Shown: piece by piece, positions 44,593 through 54,137 of the stretch
Numbering within the stretch: position 1 is the stretch's first letter
Layout: the number at the start of each line of letters is the position of its first letter
From: Pseudomonas sp. H3(2019)
GTDB lineage: Bacteria > Pseudomonadota > Gammaproteobacteria > Pseudomonadales > Pseudomonadaceae
Length of the DNA: 64,000 nt
NCBI RefSeq assembly: GCF_007713465.1
Contig: NZ_VMSG01000016.1
Span: 1 to 64,000 of the forward strand
Direction of reading: 5' to 3'
Made by a program: the position numbers and the translations under genes
Notes under the pieces: generated by a model
Seen by the model: the letters and a program-made list of their open reading frames with translations, nothing else
Told to the model about the DNA's origin: nothing
Database searches by the model: none

Positions 44593-45597
44593 ATGAGCCA
44601 AATGACTTCTTTTTTGCATTGTCGCCACCTGGGCACCTGCCTGTTACTGGTCATCGGCCTGGTGAATCCGTTGACCCAGAGCGCATCCGCAGCGTTCTTC
44701 AGCTCAAAGCGCTTGCCGTATATCGATGACAACCAGCAATGCCGTGGACAACCTCTACCCGCCACCGTCGAACACCTGACGGGCGAAGCCTGGAAGCTCG
44801 ATCGCAAGGGCAATCAGGTGGCGCTCGAAGAAGGGATGACGGTTGACGAGCAGGAAGGCGTGAAGACCTCCCCTTCGGCGTTCGTCAGCCTGTCGCTGGG
44901 CGATGGATCACGCGTCGTTCTGCCGTCCAGTTCGCAGGTCACGTTGCGTTTAAACAAAGAACTCCTCGTCCCTCAGGTGATTCTTGAGCAAGGTCAGGTC
45001 GAGTCGTATGTGATCAAGCGCGCCAGCGACTATGATCGTTTTCAGATCGTGACGCCGGTCGGCGTGCTTGGGGTCCGAGGCACACACTTCCGAGTGCGCA
45101 ACAACGACAATGGGCAATCGCTGATCGAAGTGCTGAATGGCCAGGTGGCTGTCGATCGTGGTGAAAACGTTGACACACCACTGAAAAAACGCACGGGCAA
45201 ACCACTTGCGAAAAAAGCCGAAAAACCGGCAGATGAAGTGCAGGTCATGGCTCGTCAGGGATTACGCATTCAGAAGGAAGGCGAGTTGACGCCGATCGAG
45301 CTGTTGCCGGCGCCGAAGTTGTTGGGGCAGGCCGGTCAAACCGGTCCTGCACCGGTCTGGCAGCTGATCATGAAGCCCTTGTACGGGGTCACGCGCTACC
45401 GGGCGCAAGTGGCGACCGACAAGGACTTCCTGAACATCAAGCAGGAACAGTTTTCCAGCACGCCAGAAATCAACTTCAGTGGGTTGAAGGCGTTTTTCTA
45501 CCATGTTCGACTCTCTGCGTATGACGAGCAGGGGCTTGAGGGAGAGACCGGGGTATATGACATCTTCTATTACCCCAGGACCAGGCGTGTCCAATAA
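44593..45597 (+). CDS. FecR-domain periplasmic protein
   Basis: The 334-residue protein has a signal peptide (GTCLLLVIGLVNPLTQSASA), a segment with GMTVDEQEGVKTSPSAFVSL that is typical of FecR-domain proteins, then VGVLGVRGTHFRVR (VRGT signature). A low-complexity linker rich in Lys (KKRTGKPLAKKAEKPADEV) and a C-terminal domain rich in beta strands follow. It is directly upstream (12 bp) of the CHASE2 kinase. It probably senses or relays an envelope signal. Role inferred from domain and context. Confidence 0.85.
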   Translation: MSQMTSFLHCRHLGTCLLLVIGLVNPLTQSASAAFFSSKRLPYIDDNQQCRGQPLPATVEHLTGEAWKLDRKGNQVALEEGMTVDEQEGVKTSPSAFVSLSLGDGSRVVLPSSSQVTLRLNKELLVPQVILEQGQVESYVIKRASDYDRFQIVTPVGVLGVRGTHFRVRNNDNGQSLIEVLNGQVAVDRGENVDTPLKKRTGKPLAKKAEKPADEVQVMARQGLRIQKEGELTPIELLPAPKLLGQAGQTGPAPVWQLIMKPLYGVTRYRAQVATDKDFLNIKQEQFSSTPEINFSGLKAFFYHVRLSAYDEQGLEGETGVYDIFYYPRTRRVQ

Positions 45598-45609
45598 CGA
45601 CTCGGCTCA

Positions 45610-47922
45610 TTGTCGATGAAGCGCTGGCCAAGGAAGGAGGGTCGCGAGCCGACCCAGGCCCAGCAGCTGTTTCGTCGGATGGTCCGTGAATGGCTGTGGG
45701 TCAGTCTGATCCTGCTGCCGTTAACGGCGCTTCTGTCCTTGATCCATGGGCTGACGCTGAGCAATCTGCTGTACGACAACCTGCGTCGGCTAAGTCCGCT
45801 ACCGGTCGACCCGCGAATCCTTATTGTCACCATTGACGACTACAGCTTGCAGCAACTCGGTCAGTGGCCCTGGTCGCGAACCTTGCACGCCGACCTGCTG
45901 GATCGGCTTAGTGATGCAAAGGTCAAGGGTGCGCTGTTCGACGTCATTTTCAGCGAGCCAGACAAACTTCCCGACAACGACCTGCGCCTGGCACACGCTG
46001 CATGTCGGGCCGGCAATGTGTTCGTGCCTTTGCTGCGCGAAGGGGTTGCCCGTTATGGGCTGCCGCTGGGTGAAATCGAACCTGTGGCGCCGTTGAGGCT
46101 CTGTGCCAAAGGTCTCGGGCATATCAACGCCGAGGCGGACGCTGAAGGCATCGTACGCAGCGTGTACCTGCGCGAAGGCCCTGAGCGCAACCCAAGGGCG
46201 CAACTGGCCTGGCTACTTTATGAGATGACCACAGACGGTCTGGATACCCTGCCCGGCTCGCCGTTGTCATTGACGGTTCAAGGCTGGCAACGAACCAACG
46301 GCATTCTAATTCCCTTTATCAGCGCCAATGCGGGTTTCCCCAGCGTTCCTTACGTCAGCGTGCTGCGAGGTGAAGTGCCACCCGAACTGCTGCGTGATCG
46401 CCTGATCCTGATTGGCTCTACGGCGCCGGGGTTGGGTGACCGTTATGTGACACCGCAATCGGCAAGCATTGGCACAACACCGGGCATCGAGATTCAAGCC
46501 AACATCCTCAACGGTCTGTTGCAACACCGCAGCATCGTGGTACTTGCCGACGGCTGGGCGGTGGGGTTGTCGACGGCCATCGTTGCGTTGCTGCTGGCCT
46601 TGCTGCTGTTCCGTCCACGGCGCGCCTTGTGGTTGACCCTGGGCTGCATGGTGATGGCATTGGTCGCCTCGGCGCTGTTGCTCCGCGCCGGTTGGTGGTG
46701 GTCGCCCACCGCCAGTTTGCTGGGGATGCTGTTGGGGTATCTGATCTGGAACTGGCGACGCTTGAGCGCAGTGCTCGCTTACTTCGGCTGGGAACTGGCA
46801 CGGCTTGATAGTGAACCGAAAGTGTTTCCAGAGCGTCGCCGCACACCGTCACCGGCCGGCGATGTATTGCAGGGGCAGATCGTCGCGCTGGAACAGGCGA
46901 TGAGCCGGACCCGCGATACCCGACGGTTCATCGCCGACGGTCTGGAATACTTGCCAGTGGCGACGCTGATCGGTGATCCCAACGGTCGGATCCTGCTGGC
47001 CAACCGAAATGCACGGGGGGTGTTTGCCAGTCATCTGGTCGGCGAAGACCTGCTGCAACGGCTCACGGAGATTGGTTATCCGGGGCTGCTTGAGCAGGAA
47101 AGTCCGGCGTTGTCGACGCTTGAGACCAGCGAGTTTCGCGACACCCAAGGGCGAAGTTTGCGCCTGGACCTGGCGCCATTGCTGCCGGCTGAAGGCGGAA
47201 CGGCGATTGGCTGGTTGCTCAGCCTGACGGATTTGAGCGTCGAGCGCGATGCCGAGGAACAGCGCGCGGTGCTGCTGCGGTTTCTTTCCCATGACCTGCG
47301 TGCGCCCCATTCAGCGATTCTGGCCTTGCTCGACGTCCAGCATCACCAAGGCACGGGGGACGCGCAGCTGTTGAGCCGGATCGAGTTGCAGGTACGCAAA
47401 GCCTTGAGCCTGACCGAGGCCTTTGTGCAGCTGGCCAAAGCCGAATCCGAGGCGTACCAGTTCGAACCGAGCATGTTCGCGATGTTGGTGCTTGACGTGT
47501 TTGATCAGGCGATGAGTATCGCGCAACTCAAGCAGATCGAACTGATGCATGATCTGGATGAAGAGGCGGAAGGCGTGGTTCTGGCCGATCAGTCGTTGCT
47601 GACCCGGGCACTGTTCAACCTGCTGGAAAACGCCATCAAATACAGCCCGGCAGGTTCGCACGTCAGTGTGCGGGTCAGTTGTGCACAGGGTTGGCTGACC
47701 TGCGAGATCGCCGACCAGGGCAAAGGTATTGCAGCCGAAGAACTACCGGAACTGTTCAGCCAGTACCGGCGCTTTGCTTCGTCTCAGGGCAGTGAGGGAT
47801 TAGGCCTGGGGTTGTCGATGGTCAAGGCCGTGGTGGATCGCCACGGTGGACGGATTTTCTGTGAAAGCCAGATCGGGCGGGGTACGACGTTCAGCGTTCA
47901 ACTGCCGTTGCTGGAAGAATGA
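45610..47922 (+). CDS. CHASE2-domain sensor histidine kinase
   Basis: This 770-residue protein has an N-terminal membrane segment (WVSLILLPLTALLSLIHGL), a periplasmic CHASE2 domain (residues 45-310, RILIVTIDDYSLQQLGQWPW), three further membrane segments (310-390), a PAS-like part (435-530), a HisKA domain with His near residue 560 (FLSHDLRAPHSAIL) and an ATPase domain (N-box NLLENAIKYSP, G boxes DQGKGIA and GLGLGLSMVKAV). It is a membrane sensor kinase. The partner regulator is probably the one at 42,969-43,688. Confidence 0.92.
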   Translation: MSMKRWPRKEGREPTQAQQLFRRMVREWLWVSLILLPLTALLSLIHGLTLSNLLYDNLRRLSPLPVDPRILIVTIDDYSLQQLGQWPWSRTLHADLLDRLSDAKVKGALFDVIFSEPDKLPDNDLRLAHAACRAGNVFVPLLREGVARYGLPLGEIEPVAPLRLCAKGLGHINAEADAEGIVRSVYLREGPERNPRAQLAWLLYEMTTDGLDTLPGSPLSLTVQGWQRTNGILIPFISANAGFPSVPYVSVLRGEVPPELLRDRLILIGSTAPGLGDRYVTPQSASIGTTPGIEIQANILNGLLQHRSIVVLADGWAVGLSTAIVALLLALLLFRPRRALWLTLGCMVMALVASALLLRAGWWWSPTASLLGMLLGYLIWNWRRLSAVLAYFGWELARLDSEPKVFPERRRTPSPAGDVLQGQIVALEQAMSRTRDTRRFIADGLEYLPVATLIGDPNGRILLANRNARGVFASHLVGEDLLQRLTEIGYPGLLEQESPALSTLETSEFRDTQGRSLRLDLAPLLPAEGGTAIGWLLSLTDLSVERDAEEQRAVLLRFLSHDLRAPHSAILALLDVQHHQGTGDAQLLSRIELQVRKALSLTEAFVQLAKAESEAYQFEPSMFAMLVLDVFDQAMSIAQLKQIELMHDLDEEAEGVVLADQSLLTRALFNLLENAIKYSPAGSHVSVRVSCAQGWLTCEIADQGKGIAAEELPELFSQYRRFASSQGSEGLGLGLSMVKAVVDRHGGRIFCESQIGRGTTFSVQLPLLEE

Positions 47923-47941
47923 AAGACCTTTAAACAGGCAT

Positions 47942-47972
47942 AAAAAAACCGGCGCAAATAGCCGGTTTTTTT
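47942..47972. terminator. Terminator after the CHASE2 kinase
   Basis: AAAAAAACCGGC-GCAAATA-GCCGGTTTTTTT is a typical stem with a T-run on the plus strand. An A-run on the other side lets it work in both directions. Confidence 0.85.
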
Positions 47973-48099
47973 GCGTCGTGAAAACTTATGCACGTTTTCC
48001 TGCGTTTTATGAGCTTAAGAAATATCTATATAAATCATAAATTTAGCTAATAAATAAGACGCTTTTCAACGAAACGGTACACAGGTTATCCACAGAACC

Positions 48100-48870
48100 T
48101 CAGGCAGTCTCTTTATCCGCAGCAGCAGGCAGTGGCGGTAGCGAACCCATGTCCCGCTGGGTCTGTTCGTTCCAGGCTGCAGCGCGGTCGTTGAGCTCGG
48201 CAATCGCCCGTGGACCGCTGCCTTCGGCATACATCGGCGCACCGATGACAACGGTGATGGTGCCAGGTGTTTTCAGCCAACCGGTTTTCGGCCAGAACTT
48301 GCCGGCGTTATGGGCGATTGGCAGCACAGGCAACTGCGCGTTGACCGCCAACGCCGTGCCACCACGAGAGAATTTGCCGACCGTGCCAAACGGAACGCGG
48401 GTGCCTTCCGGGAAGATCAACACCCAGACATTGTCCTTGAGCAGCTCATCGCCCTTCTTCGCCACATGCTTGAGCGCGGCTTTCGGGTTGTCGCGGTCGA
48501 TGGCGATCGGTCGCAGCATGGCCATCGCCCAGCCGAAAAACGGCACATACAGCAATTCGCGCTTGAGCACCTGGCTCAACGGCTCGAAGTAGGCCGACAG
48601 AAAGAACGTCTCCCAGGTGCTCTGGTGGTTTGACAGAATCACGCAGGGCTGGTCGGGGATGTTCTCGGCGCCTTTGACTTCATAGCGAATGTCCAGGAAC
48701 ACCTTGCTCAGCCACAGCGCGCAGCGGCACCAGTAGACGTTGATGAATCGGTAGCGCGCCTTGAACGGTAAAAAAGGCGCGATAAAAAAGCTCAGGCTGC
48801 ACCAGAGCAACGAGCTGGTGCCCAGCAGCAGGTAAAAAAGAAAGGTTCTGATTGCCTGCAAGATCGACAT
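48100..48870 (-). CDS. plsC: 1-acyl-sn-glycerol-3-phosphate acyltransferase (PlsC-type)
   Basis: The 256-residue inner-membrane enzyme has an N-terminal membrane segment (IRTFLFYLLLGTSSLLWCSL), the acyltransferase motif I NHQSTWE (an H-x4-D/E variant) and motif III FPEGTRVPFG. It adds the second acyl chain in phospholipid synthesis. The position after gyrB and before gmhB is the same as in P. aeruginosa (PA0005, lptA). Confidence 0.93.
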   Translation of the reverse strand: MSILQAIRTFLFYLLLGTSSLLWCSLSFFIAPFLPFKARYRFINVYWCRCALWLSKVFLDIRYEVKGAENIPDQPCVILSNHQSTWETFFLSAYFEPLSQVLKRELLYVPFFGWAMAMLRPIAIDRDNPKAALKHVAKKGDELLKDNVWVLIFPEGTRVPFGTVGKFSRGGTALAVNAQLPVLPIAHNAGKFWPKTGWLKTPGTITVVIGAPMYAEGSGPRAIAELNDRAAAWNEQTQRDMGSLPPLPAAADKETA

Positions 48871-48933
48871 AGCGGCATTTGCCTATTAAAAGTGCGCTCC
48901 CGAACAATCCTTGATCAGGATGTCAGAATCGCC

Positions 48934-49467
48934 CTAGTTGTGGATAAGTTCTGCGGCAATCGCCGCGAGATCGTCAAAAATCAAAGTTCCTACCGGTAGG
49001 GTCTTGCCCAAAGTCTTTTCGCCTTTCCCGGTTTTTACCAAAACTGGCTGACAGTCGACGGCTTTTGCCGCCTCCAGGTCACCGAGACTGTCGCCGACGA
49101 ACCATAGGTCAGTCAGCGCCACGTCGTAATGTGCGGCAATGGTTTTAAGCATGCCGGGTTTTGGCTTACGACAATCGCAGCCTTCGTCCGGCCCATGTGG
49201 GCAATAGACGATGAGGCCGAGCTCGCCGCCCTGCTCCGCCACCAGCGTGCGCAAGCGCTCGTGCATGACGTCGAGGGTGGCGACATCGTAATAGCCGCGA
49301 GCAATGCCGGACTGGTTGGTAGCGACAGCTACCGTCCAGCCGGCCTTGCTCAACTGCGCGATGGCTTCGATCGAGCCCGGGAGCGGAATCCACTCTTCCA
49401 CCGACTTGATGTAAGCGTCGGAGTCGTAATTGATCACTCCGTCCCGATCGAGAATCAGCAGTTTCAA
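48934..49467 (-). CDS. gmhB: D-glycero-beta-D-manno-heptose-1,7-bisphosphate 7-phosphatase
   Basis: The 177-residue HAD-family phosphatase has the nucleophile motif LDRDGVIN, the second motif ATNQSGIARG, and the GmhB zinc loop CPHGPDEGCDCRKPKPGM. It supplies heptose for the LPS core. The likely start is the TTG at 49,467, with GAGGAG upstream, because the protein then begins (M)KLLILDRDG, as in its relatives. It follows glyS with a 10-bp gap. Confidence 0.93.
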   Translation of the reverse strand: MKLLILDRDGVINYDSDAYIKSVEEWIPLPGSIEAIAQLSKAGWTVAVATNQSGIARGYYDVATLDVMHERLRTLVAEQGGELGLIVYCPHGPDEGCDCRKPKPGMLKTIAAHYDVALTDLWFVGDSLGDLEAAKAVDCQPVLVKTGKGEKTLGKTLPVGTLIFDDLAAIAAELIHN

Positions 49468-49477
49468 CAGCAGCTCC

Positions 49478-51532
49478 TCAGCCCAGCAACGAGATGTCGG
49501 CAACGCCGAGGAACAGACCGCGTAAACGCGCCAGCAACGCATAGCGGTTGGCGCGAACCTTGGCGTCTTCCGCGTTGACCATCACGGCTTCGAAGAACGC
49601 ATCGACCGGTTCGCGCAACGCTGCCAGACGTGCCAGCGATTCGCTGTACTGACGGGCTGCAGCCATTGGCTGCACCGCTTGATCCGCTTGCTGGATCGCC
49701 GAGTACAGGGAGAATTCGGCGGCGTTGTCGAAGTACTTGGCTTCAACGGTGCTTGGCACGCTGCCTTCGAGTTTGCTCAGCAGGTTCGATACGCGCTTGT
49801 TCACCGCAGCCAGTGCAGCGGCTTCCGGCAGTTTACGGAACGCTTCCACCGCTTGTACGCGCTGATCGAAGTCCAGGGCCGAGCCCGGTTTCAGGGCACG
49901 AACCGACAGGTAAGTGGCGACATCCACGCCTTCGTCTTCGTAACGGGCACGCAGACGGTCGAAGACGAACTCCAGCACCGAATCAGCCAGGCCGGCAGCT
50001 TTGACCTTGGCGCCGAACGCGGCAACGGCGAAGGCCACGGCGTCGGTCAGGTCGAGGTCGAGCTTCTTGTCGATCAGGATCCGCAACACGCCCAGCGCAG
50101 CACGGCGCAGGGCATACGGGTCTTTGCTACCGGTTGGCAGCATGCCGACACCGAAGATCCCGACCAGAGTGTCGAGTTTGTCGGCGATGGCCACGGCCGC
50201 ACCGGTCAGGGTGGTCGGCAGTTCAGCGCCGGCACCGCGCGGCATGTACTGCTCGTTCAGCGCCAGTGCGACATCTTCCGGCTCGCCATCGTTGAGGGCG
50301 TAGTAGTAACCGGCGACACCTTGCATCTCCGGGAACTCACCAACCATCTCGGTTGCCAGGTCGCACTTCGACAGCAGGCCTGCACGCGCCGCCCACGAGG
50401 CGTTGCCGCCAATGCGTTGGGCGATGAATGCGGCCAGTTTGGACACGCGTTCGGCCTTGTCGTAGACACTGCCGAGTTTTTCCTGGAACACCACGTTTTG
50501 CAGGCGCAGGTTGAAGGTTTCGAGTTTCTGCTTCTTGTCTTGCTTGAAGAAGAACTCGGCGTCGGTCAGACGTGGGCGAACCACTTTCTCGTTACCGTCG
50601 ATGATCTGCTGCGGGTCTTTGCTTTCGATGTTGGCCACGGTAATGAAACGTGGCAGCAACTTGCCGTCGGCATCCAGCAGGCAGAAGTACTTCTGGTTGT
50701 CCTGCATGGTGGTGATCAGGGCTTCTTGCGGCACATCGAGGAAACGCTCCTCGAACGAGCACACCAGTGGCACTGGCCATTCCACCAGCGCGGTGACTTC
50801 GTCGAGCAGGTCCGGCGGAACGATCGCAGTGCCTTCCTGACGGGTCGCCAGTTCAGCGGTACGCGTGCTGATCAGCTCGCGGCGCTCATTGGCATCGGCC
50901 AGTACGTAGGCCGCACGCAGGTCGTTCAGGTAGTTCGCCGGCGAGGTGATGCGCACGCTTTCCGGGTGATGGAAGCGGTGACCACGGGAATCGCGACCAG
51001 CCTTCTGGGCGAGAATGGTGCAGTCGACCACCTGGTCGCCGAGCAGCATCACCAGCCATTGGGTTGGGCGAACGAACTCTTCCTTGCGAGCACCCCAACG
51101 CATGCGCTTCGGGATAGGCAGGTCGTTCAGCGAGTCTTCGACGATGGTCGGCAACAGGCTGACGGTCGGCTTGCCCGCGATACTTTGGCTGTAACGCAGC
51201 TTCGGCCCGCTTTGATCGATTTCGCTCAGCTCTACGCCGCACTTCTTGGCGAAGCCCAGGGCGGCCTGGGTCGGATTGCCTTCGGCATCGAACGCGGCCT
51301 GACGTGGCGGGCCGTCGAGGTTGATGCTGCGATCCGGTTGTTGAGTGGCCAGTTTGGTGATCAGTACGGCCAGACGACGCGGTGCGGCGTAGACCTGTTT
51401 GGCTTCAAAGCCCAGGCCAGCGGCCAGCAAGCCCTTCTCGATACCGGCGAGGAACGCATCGGCCAGGGTGTTCAGGGCCTTGGGTGGCAGTTCTTCGGTG
51501 CCCAGTTCAACCAGGAAATCTTGAGCACTCAT
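49478..51532 (-). CDS. glyS: Glycine-tRNA ligase beta subunit
   Basis: The 684-residue beta subunit begins MSAQDFLVELGTEELPPKAL, its family signature, and ends LRGLFLGVADISLLG. It contains the HD-like and anticodon-binding regions of the tetrameric (alpha2beta2) bacterial enzyme. Its ATG overlaps the glyQ stop (ATGA). Confidence 0.97.
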   Translation of the reverse strand: MSAQDFLVELGTEELPPKALNTLADAFLAGIEKGLLAAGLGFEAKQVYAAPRRLAVLITKLATQQPDRSINLDGPPRQAAFDAEGNPTQAALGFAKKCGVELSEIDQSGPKLRYSQSIAGKPTVSLLPTIVEDSLNDLPIPKRMRWGARKEEFVRPTQWLVMLLGDQVVDCTILAQKAGRDSRGHRFHHPESVRITSPANYLNDLRAAYVLADANERRELISTRTAELATRQEGTAIVPPDLLDEVTALVEWPVPLVCSFEERFLDVPQEALITTMQDNQKYFCLLDADGKLLPRFITVANIESKDPQQIIDGNEKVVRPRLTDAEFFFKQDKKQKLETFNLRLQNVVFQEKLGSVYDKAERVSKLAAFIAQRIGGNASWAARAGLLSKCDLATEMVGEFPEMQGVAGYYYALNDGEPEDVALALNEQYMPRGAGAELPTTLTGAAVAIADKLDTLVGIFGVGMLPTGSKDPYALRRAALGVLRILIDKKLDLDLTDAVAFAVAAFGAKVKAAGLADSVLEFVFDRLRARYEDEGVDVATYLSVRALKPGSALDFDQRVQAVEAFRKLPEAAALAAVNKRVSNLLSKLEGSVPSTVEAKYFDNAAEFSLYSAIQQADQAVQPMAAARQYSESLARLAALREPVDAFFEAVMVNAEDAKVRANRYALLARLRGLFLGVADISLLG

Positions 51533-52482
51533 TGTGCAGCCTCCAGCTTAGCCAACACTTCATCACGCAAATCCGGGGTCGCCATCGGGAAGCCCAGCTT
51601 GGCGCGAGCCAGCAGGTAGGCTTGTGCAACGGAACGCGCCAGGGTGCGGACACGCAGAATGTATTGCTGACGCGCAGTCACCGAGATCGCCCGGCGTGCA
51701 TCCAGCAGGTTGAAGGTGTGCGAGGCCTTCAGGACCATTTCATAGCTTGGCAGCGGCAGCGGTTGATCAAGTTCGATCAGGCGCTTGGCTTCGCTTTCAT
51801 AGAAATCGAACAGTTCGAACAGCTTCTCGACGTTGGCATGTTCGAAGTTGTAGGTCGACTGCTCCACTTCGTTCTGGTGGAACACGTCGCCATAGGTCAC
51901 TTTGCCGAACGGACCGTCAGCCCAGACCAGGTCGTAGACCGAGTCCACGCCTTGCAGGTACATGGCCAGACGCTCGAGGCCGTAGGTGATCTCGCCGGTT
52001 ACCGGGTAGCACTCGATGCCGCCCGCTGCCTGGAAGTAGGTGAACTGGGTCACTTCCATGCCGTTGAGCCAGACTTCCCAGCCCAGACCCCAGGCGCCGA
52101 GGGTCGGCGATTCCCAGTTGTCTTCGACGAAACGGATGTCGTGCACCAATGGGTCCAGGCCCACGTGCTTGAGGGAACCCAGGTACAGTTCCTGGAAGTT
52201 GTCCGGGTTCGGCTTCAGGACTACCTGGAACTGGTAGTAGTGCTGCAGACGGTTCGGGTTTTCGCCGTAGCGGCCGTCAGTCGGGCGACGACTGGGCTGC
52301 ACATAAGCGGCGTTCCAGGTTTCCGGGCCGATGGCGCGCAGGAACGTGGCAGTATGGAAAGTGCCGGCGCCTACTTCCATATCGTAGGGCTGAAGTACCA
52401 CACAACCTTGCTCGGCCCAGTATTGCTGGAGGGCGAGGATCAAGTCTTGGAAGGTACGCACGGCTGGCGTAGGCTGGCTCAC
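51529..52482 (-). CDS. glyQ: Glycine-tRNA ligase alpha subunit
   Basis: The 317-residue protein starts at a GTG (52,482) as (M)SQPTPAVRTFQDLILALQQY. It carries QGCVVLQPYDMEVGAGTFH and the class II motifs FLRAIGPETWNAAYVQPSRR. The frame is open further upstream, but family members start here. It forms the catalytic core with glyS. Confidence 0.97.
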   Translation of the reverse strand: MSQPTPAVRTFQDLILALQQYWAEQGCVVLQPYDMEVGAGTFHTATFLRAIGPETWNAAYVQPSRRPTDGRYGENPNRLQHYYQFQVVLKPNPDNFQELYLGSLKHVGLDPLVHDIRFVEDNWESPTLGAWGLGWEVWLNGMEVTQFTYFQAAGGIECYPVTGEITYGLERLAMYLQGVDSVYDLVWADGPFGKVTYGDVFHQNEVEQSTYNFEHANVEKLFELFDFYESEAKRLIELDQPLPLPSYEMVLKASHTFNLLDARRAISVTARQQYILRVRTLARSVAQAYLLARAKLGFPMATPDLRDEVLAKLEAAQ

Positions 52483-52563
52483 GAAATTCACCTGTTTCTT
52501 GGGCTGCGATTTAAAGAGCGGGAGTATACCCGATTCATTCGTCCGCACGCCCCCTGGAGCCTT

Positions 52564-53127
52564 ATGCCACGCTGCTTTTGGTGTTCCGAAGATCCGTTGT
52601 ACATGGCTTATCACGATCAGGAGTGGGGCGTACCGCTACGCGATGCGCAGCGCTTGTTCGAGTTGCTTTTGCTCGAAGGGTTCCAGGCCGGCCTGTCATG
52701 GATCACCGTGCTGAGGAAACGCGAGCGCTACCGTGAGGTGTTGTTCGGCTTCGATGTACAACGGGTGGCGCAGATGAGCGACGCCGAAATCGACGATTTG
52801 ATGCTTGATCCGGGAATCATCCGCAACCGTCTCAAGCTAAACGCCGCACGGCGCAATGCCCAGGCCTGGATGGCGCTGGAGGACCCGGTGGAGCTGCTCT
52901 GGTCGTTTGTCGGCGGCGTCCCGAATATCAATCATTTCAAGGATCGCAGCGAAGTGCCGGCCGTGACGCCGGCCGCCGTGGAGATGAGCAAAGGTCTGAA
53001 AAAAGCCGGCTTCACGTTTGTCGGCCCAACCATCTGCTATGCCTTGATGCAGGCCTCGGGCATGGTCATGGATCACACCACCGATTGTGATCGTTACGCC
53101 ATCTTGCGCAGTGGGCGGTTAGAATAG
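52564..53127 (+). CDS. tag: DNA-3-methyladenine glycosylase I
   Basis: The 187-residue enzyme starts MPRCFWCSEDPLYMAYHDQE; the Cys residues at 4 and 7 are part of the Tag zinc site, with His/Cys near the C-terminus (MDHTTDC). WGVPLRDAQRLFELLLLEGFQAGLSW is the family signature. It removes 3-methyladenine from DNA. It is divergent from glyQ across an 81-bp gap. Confidence 0.96.
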   Translation: MPRCFWCSEDPLYMAYHDQEWGVPLRDAQRLFELLLLEGFQAGLSWITVLRKRERYREVLFGFDVQRVAQMSDAEIDDLMLDPGIIRNRLKLNAARRNAQAWMALEDPVELLWSFVGGVPNINHFKDRSEVPAVTPAAVEMSKGLKKAGFTFVGPTICYALMQASGMVMDHTTDCDRYAILRSGRLE

Positions 53128-53178
53128 CCGGCTCGCGACAAGGTTCATGACGTCGGTTCAGAAGATCAGGAGTGACCT

Positions 53179-54066
53179 GTGGATAAGTTTAAAGGCGCCT
53201 TGCTGGTAGGCGCTCTGCGTTTGTTTGCCCTGCTCCCGTGGCGGGCGGTGCAAGCGGTAGGCGCGGCGATTGGCTGGGTCATGTGGAAAACCCCCAACCG
53301 TTCCCGCGACGTGGTGCGCATCAACCTCGCCAAGTGTTTCCCGGACATGGACGCCGCCGAGCGTGAGCGTCTGGTGGGACAGAGTCTGATGGACATCGGC
53401 AAATCATTGACCGAAAGCGCCTGCGCCTGGATCTGGCCGGCCCAGCGCTCCATCGACCTGGTGCGTGAGGTTGAAGGCCTCGATGTGCTCAAGGAAGCGT
53501 TGGCTTCCGGCAAAGGCGTGGTCGGCATCACCAGCCACCTGGGCAACTGGGAAGTGTTGAACCACTTCTATTGCAGCCAGTGCAAACCGATCATTTTCTA
53601 CCGTCCACCCAAGCTCAAGGCGGTGGATGAATTGCTGCGCAAACAGCGGGTGCAATTGGGCAACCGCGTGGCGGCGTCCACCAAGGAAGGCATCCTCAGC
53701 GTCATCAAGGAAGTGCGCAAAGGTGGTGCAGTGGGGATTCCGGCTGACCCGGAACCGGCCGAATCCGCCGGGATCTTCGTGCCCTTCTTCGCCACCAAGG
53801 CCCTGACCAGCAAGTTCGTGCCGAACATGCTCGCGGGCGGCAAAGCGGTCGGCGTCTTCCTGCACGCCCTGCGCCTGCCGGACGGTTCAGGCTATAAAGT
53901 GATCCTGGAAGCCGCGCCCGAGGCGATGTACAGCACCGATACCGAGACGTCCTGCGCGGCCATGAGCCAGATTGTCGAGAAGTACGTGCGGGCTTACCCG
54001 AGCCAATACATGTGGAGCATGAAGCGCTTCAAGAAACGCCCGCCGGGCGAAGCGCGCTGGTATTGA
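53179..54066 (+). CDS. LpxL/HtrB-family lipid A acyltransferase
   Basis: The 295-residue inner-membrane protein has an N-terminal hydrophobic region (LLVGALRLFALLPWRAVQAV) and the catalytic H-x4-E motif SHLGNWE near residue 120. It adds a secondary acyl chain, probably laurate, to lipid A. The start is a GTG that lies inside a TGTGGATAA box. The P. aeruginosa homologue in the same location is PA0011 (htrB2). Confidence 0.9.
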   Translation: MDKFKGALLVGALRLFALLPWRAVQAVGAAIGWVMWKTPNRSRDVVRINLAKCFPDMDAAERERLVGQSLMDIGKSLTESACAWIWPAQRSIDLVREVEGLDVLKEALASGKGVVGITSHLGNWEVLNHFYCSQCKPIIFYRPPKLKAVDELLRKQRVQLGNRVAASTKEGILSVIKEVRKGGAVGIPADPEPAESAGIFVPFFATKALTSKFVPNMLAGGKAVGVFLHALRLPDGSGYKVILEAAPEAMYSTDTETSCAAMSQIVEKYVRAYPSQYMWSMKRFKKRPPGEARWY

Positions 54067-54082
54067 TCCAGCTGGCATGATC

Positions 54083-54113
54083 TGTGGATAACCTTGGGCT
54101 GGGGTTATCCACA
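54083..54113. other. Inverted pair of DnaA boxes
   Basis: TGTGGATAACC (54,083) and GGTTATCCACA (54,103) are a perfect 11-bp inverted repeat with a 9-bp spacer. Both halves contain the consensus DnaA box. It sits between the lpxL-like gene and the PilZ gene. Confidence 0.6.
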
Positions 54114-54137
54114 ACCGTTCAATCAAGGGCGCAGAAG

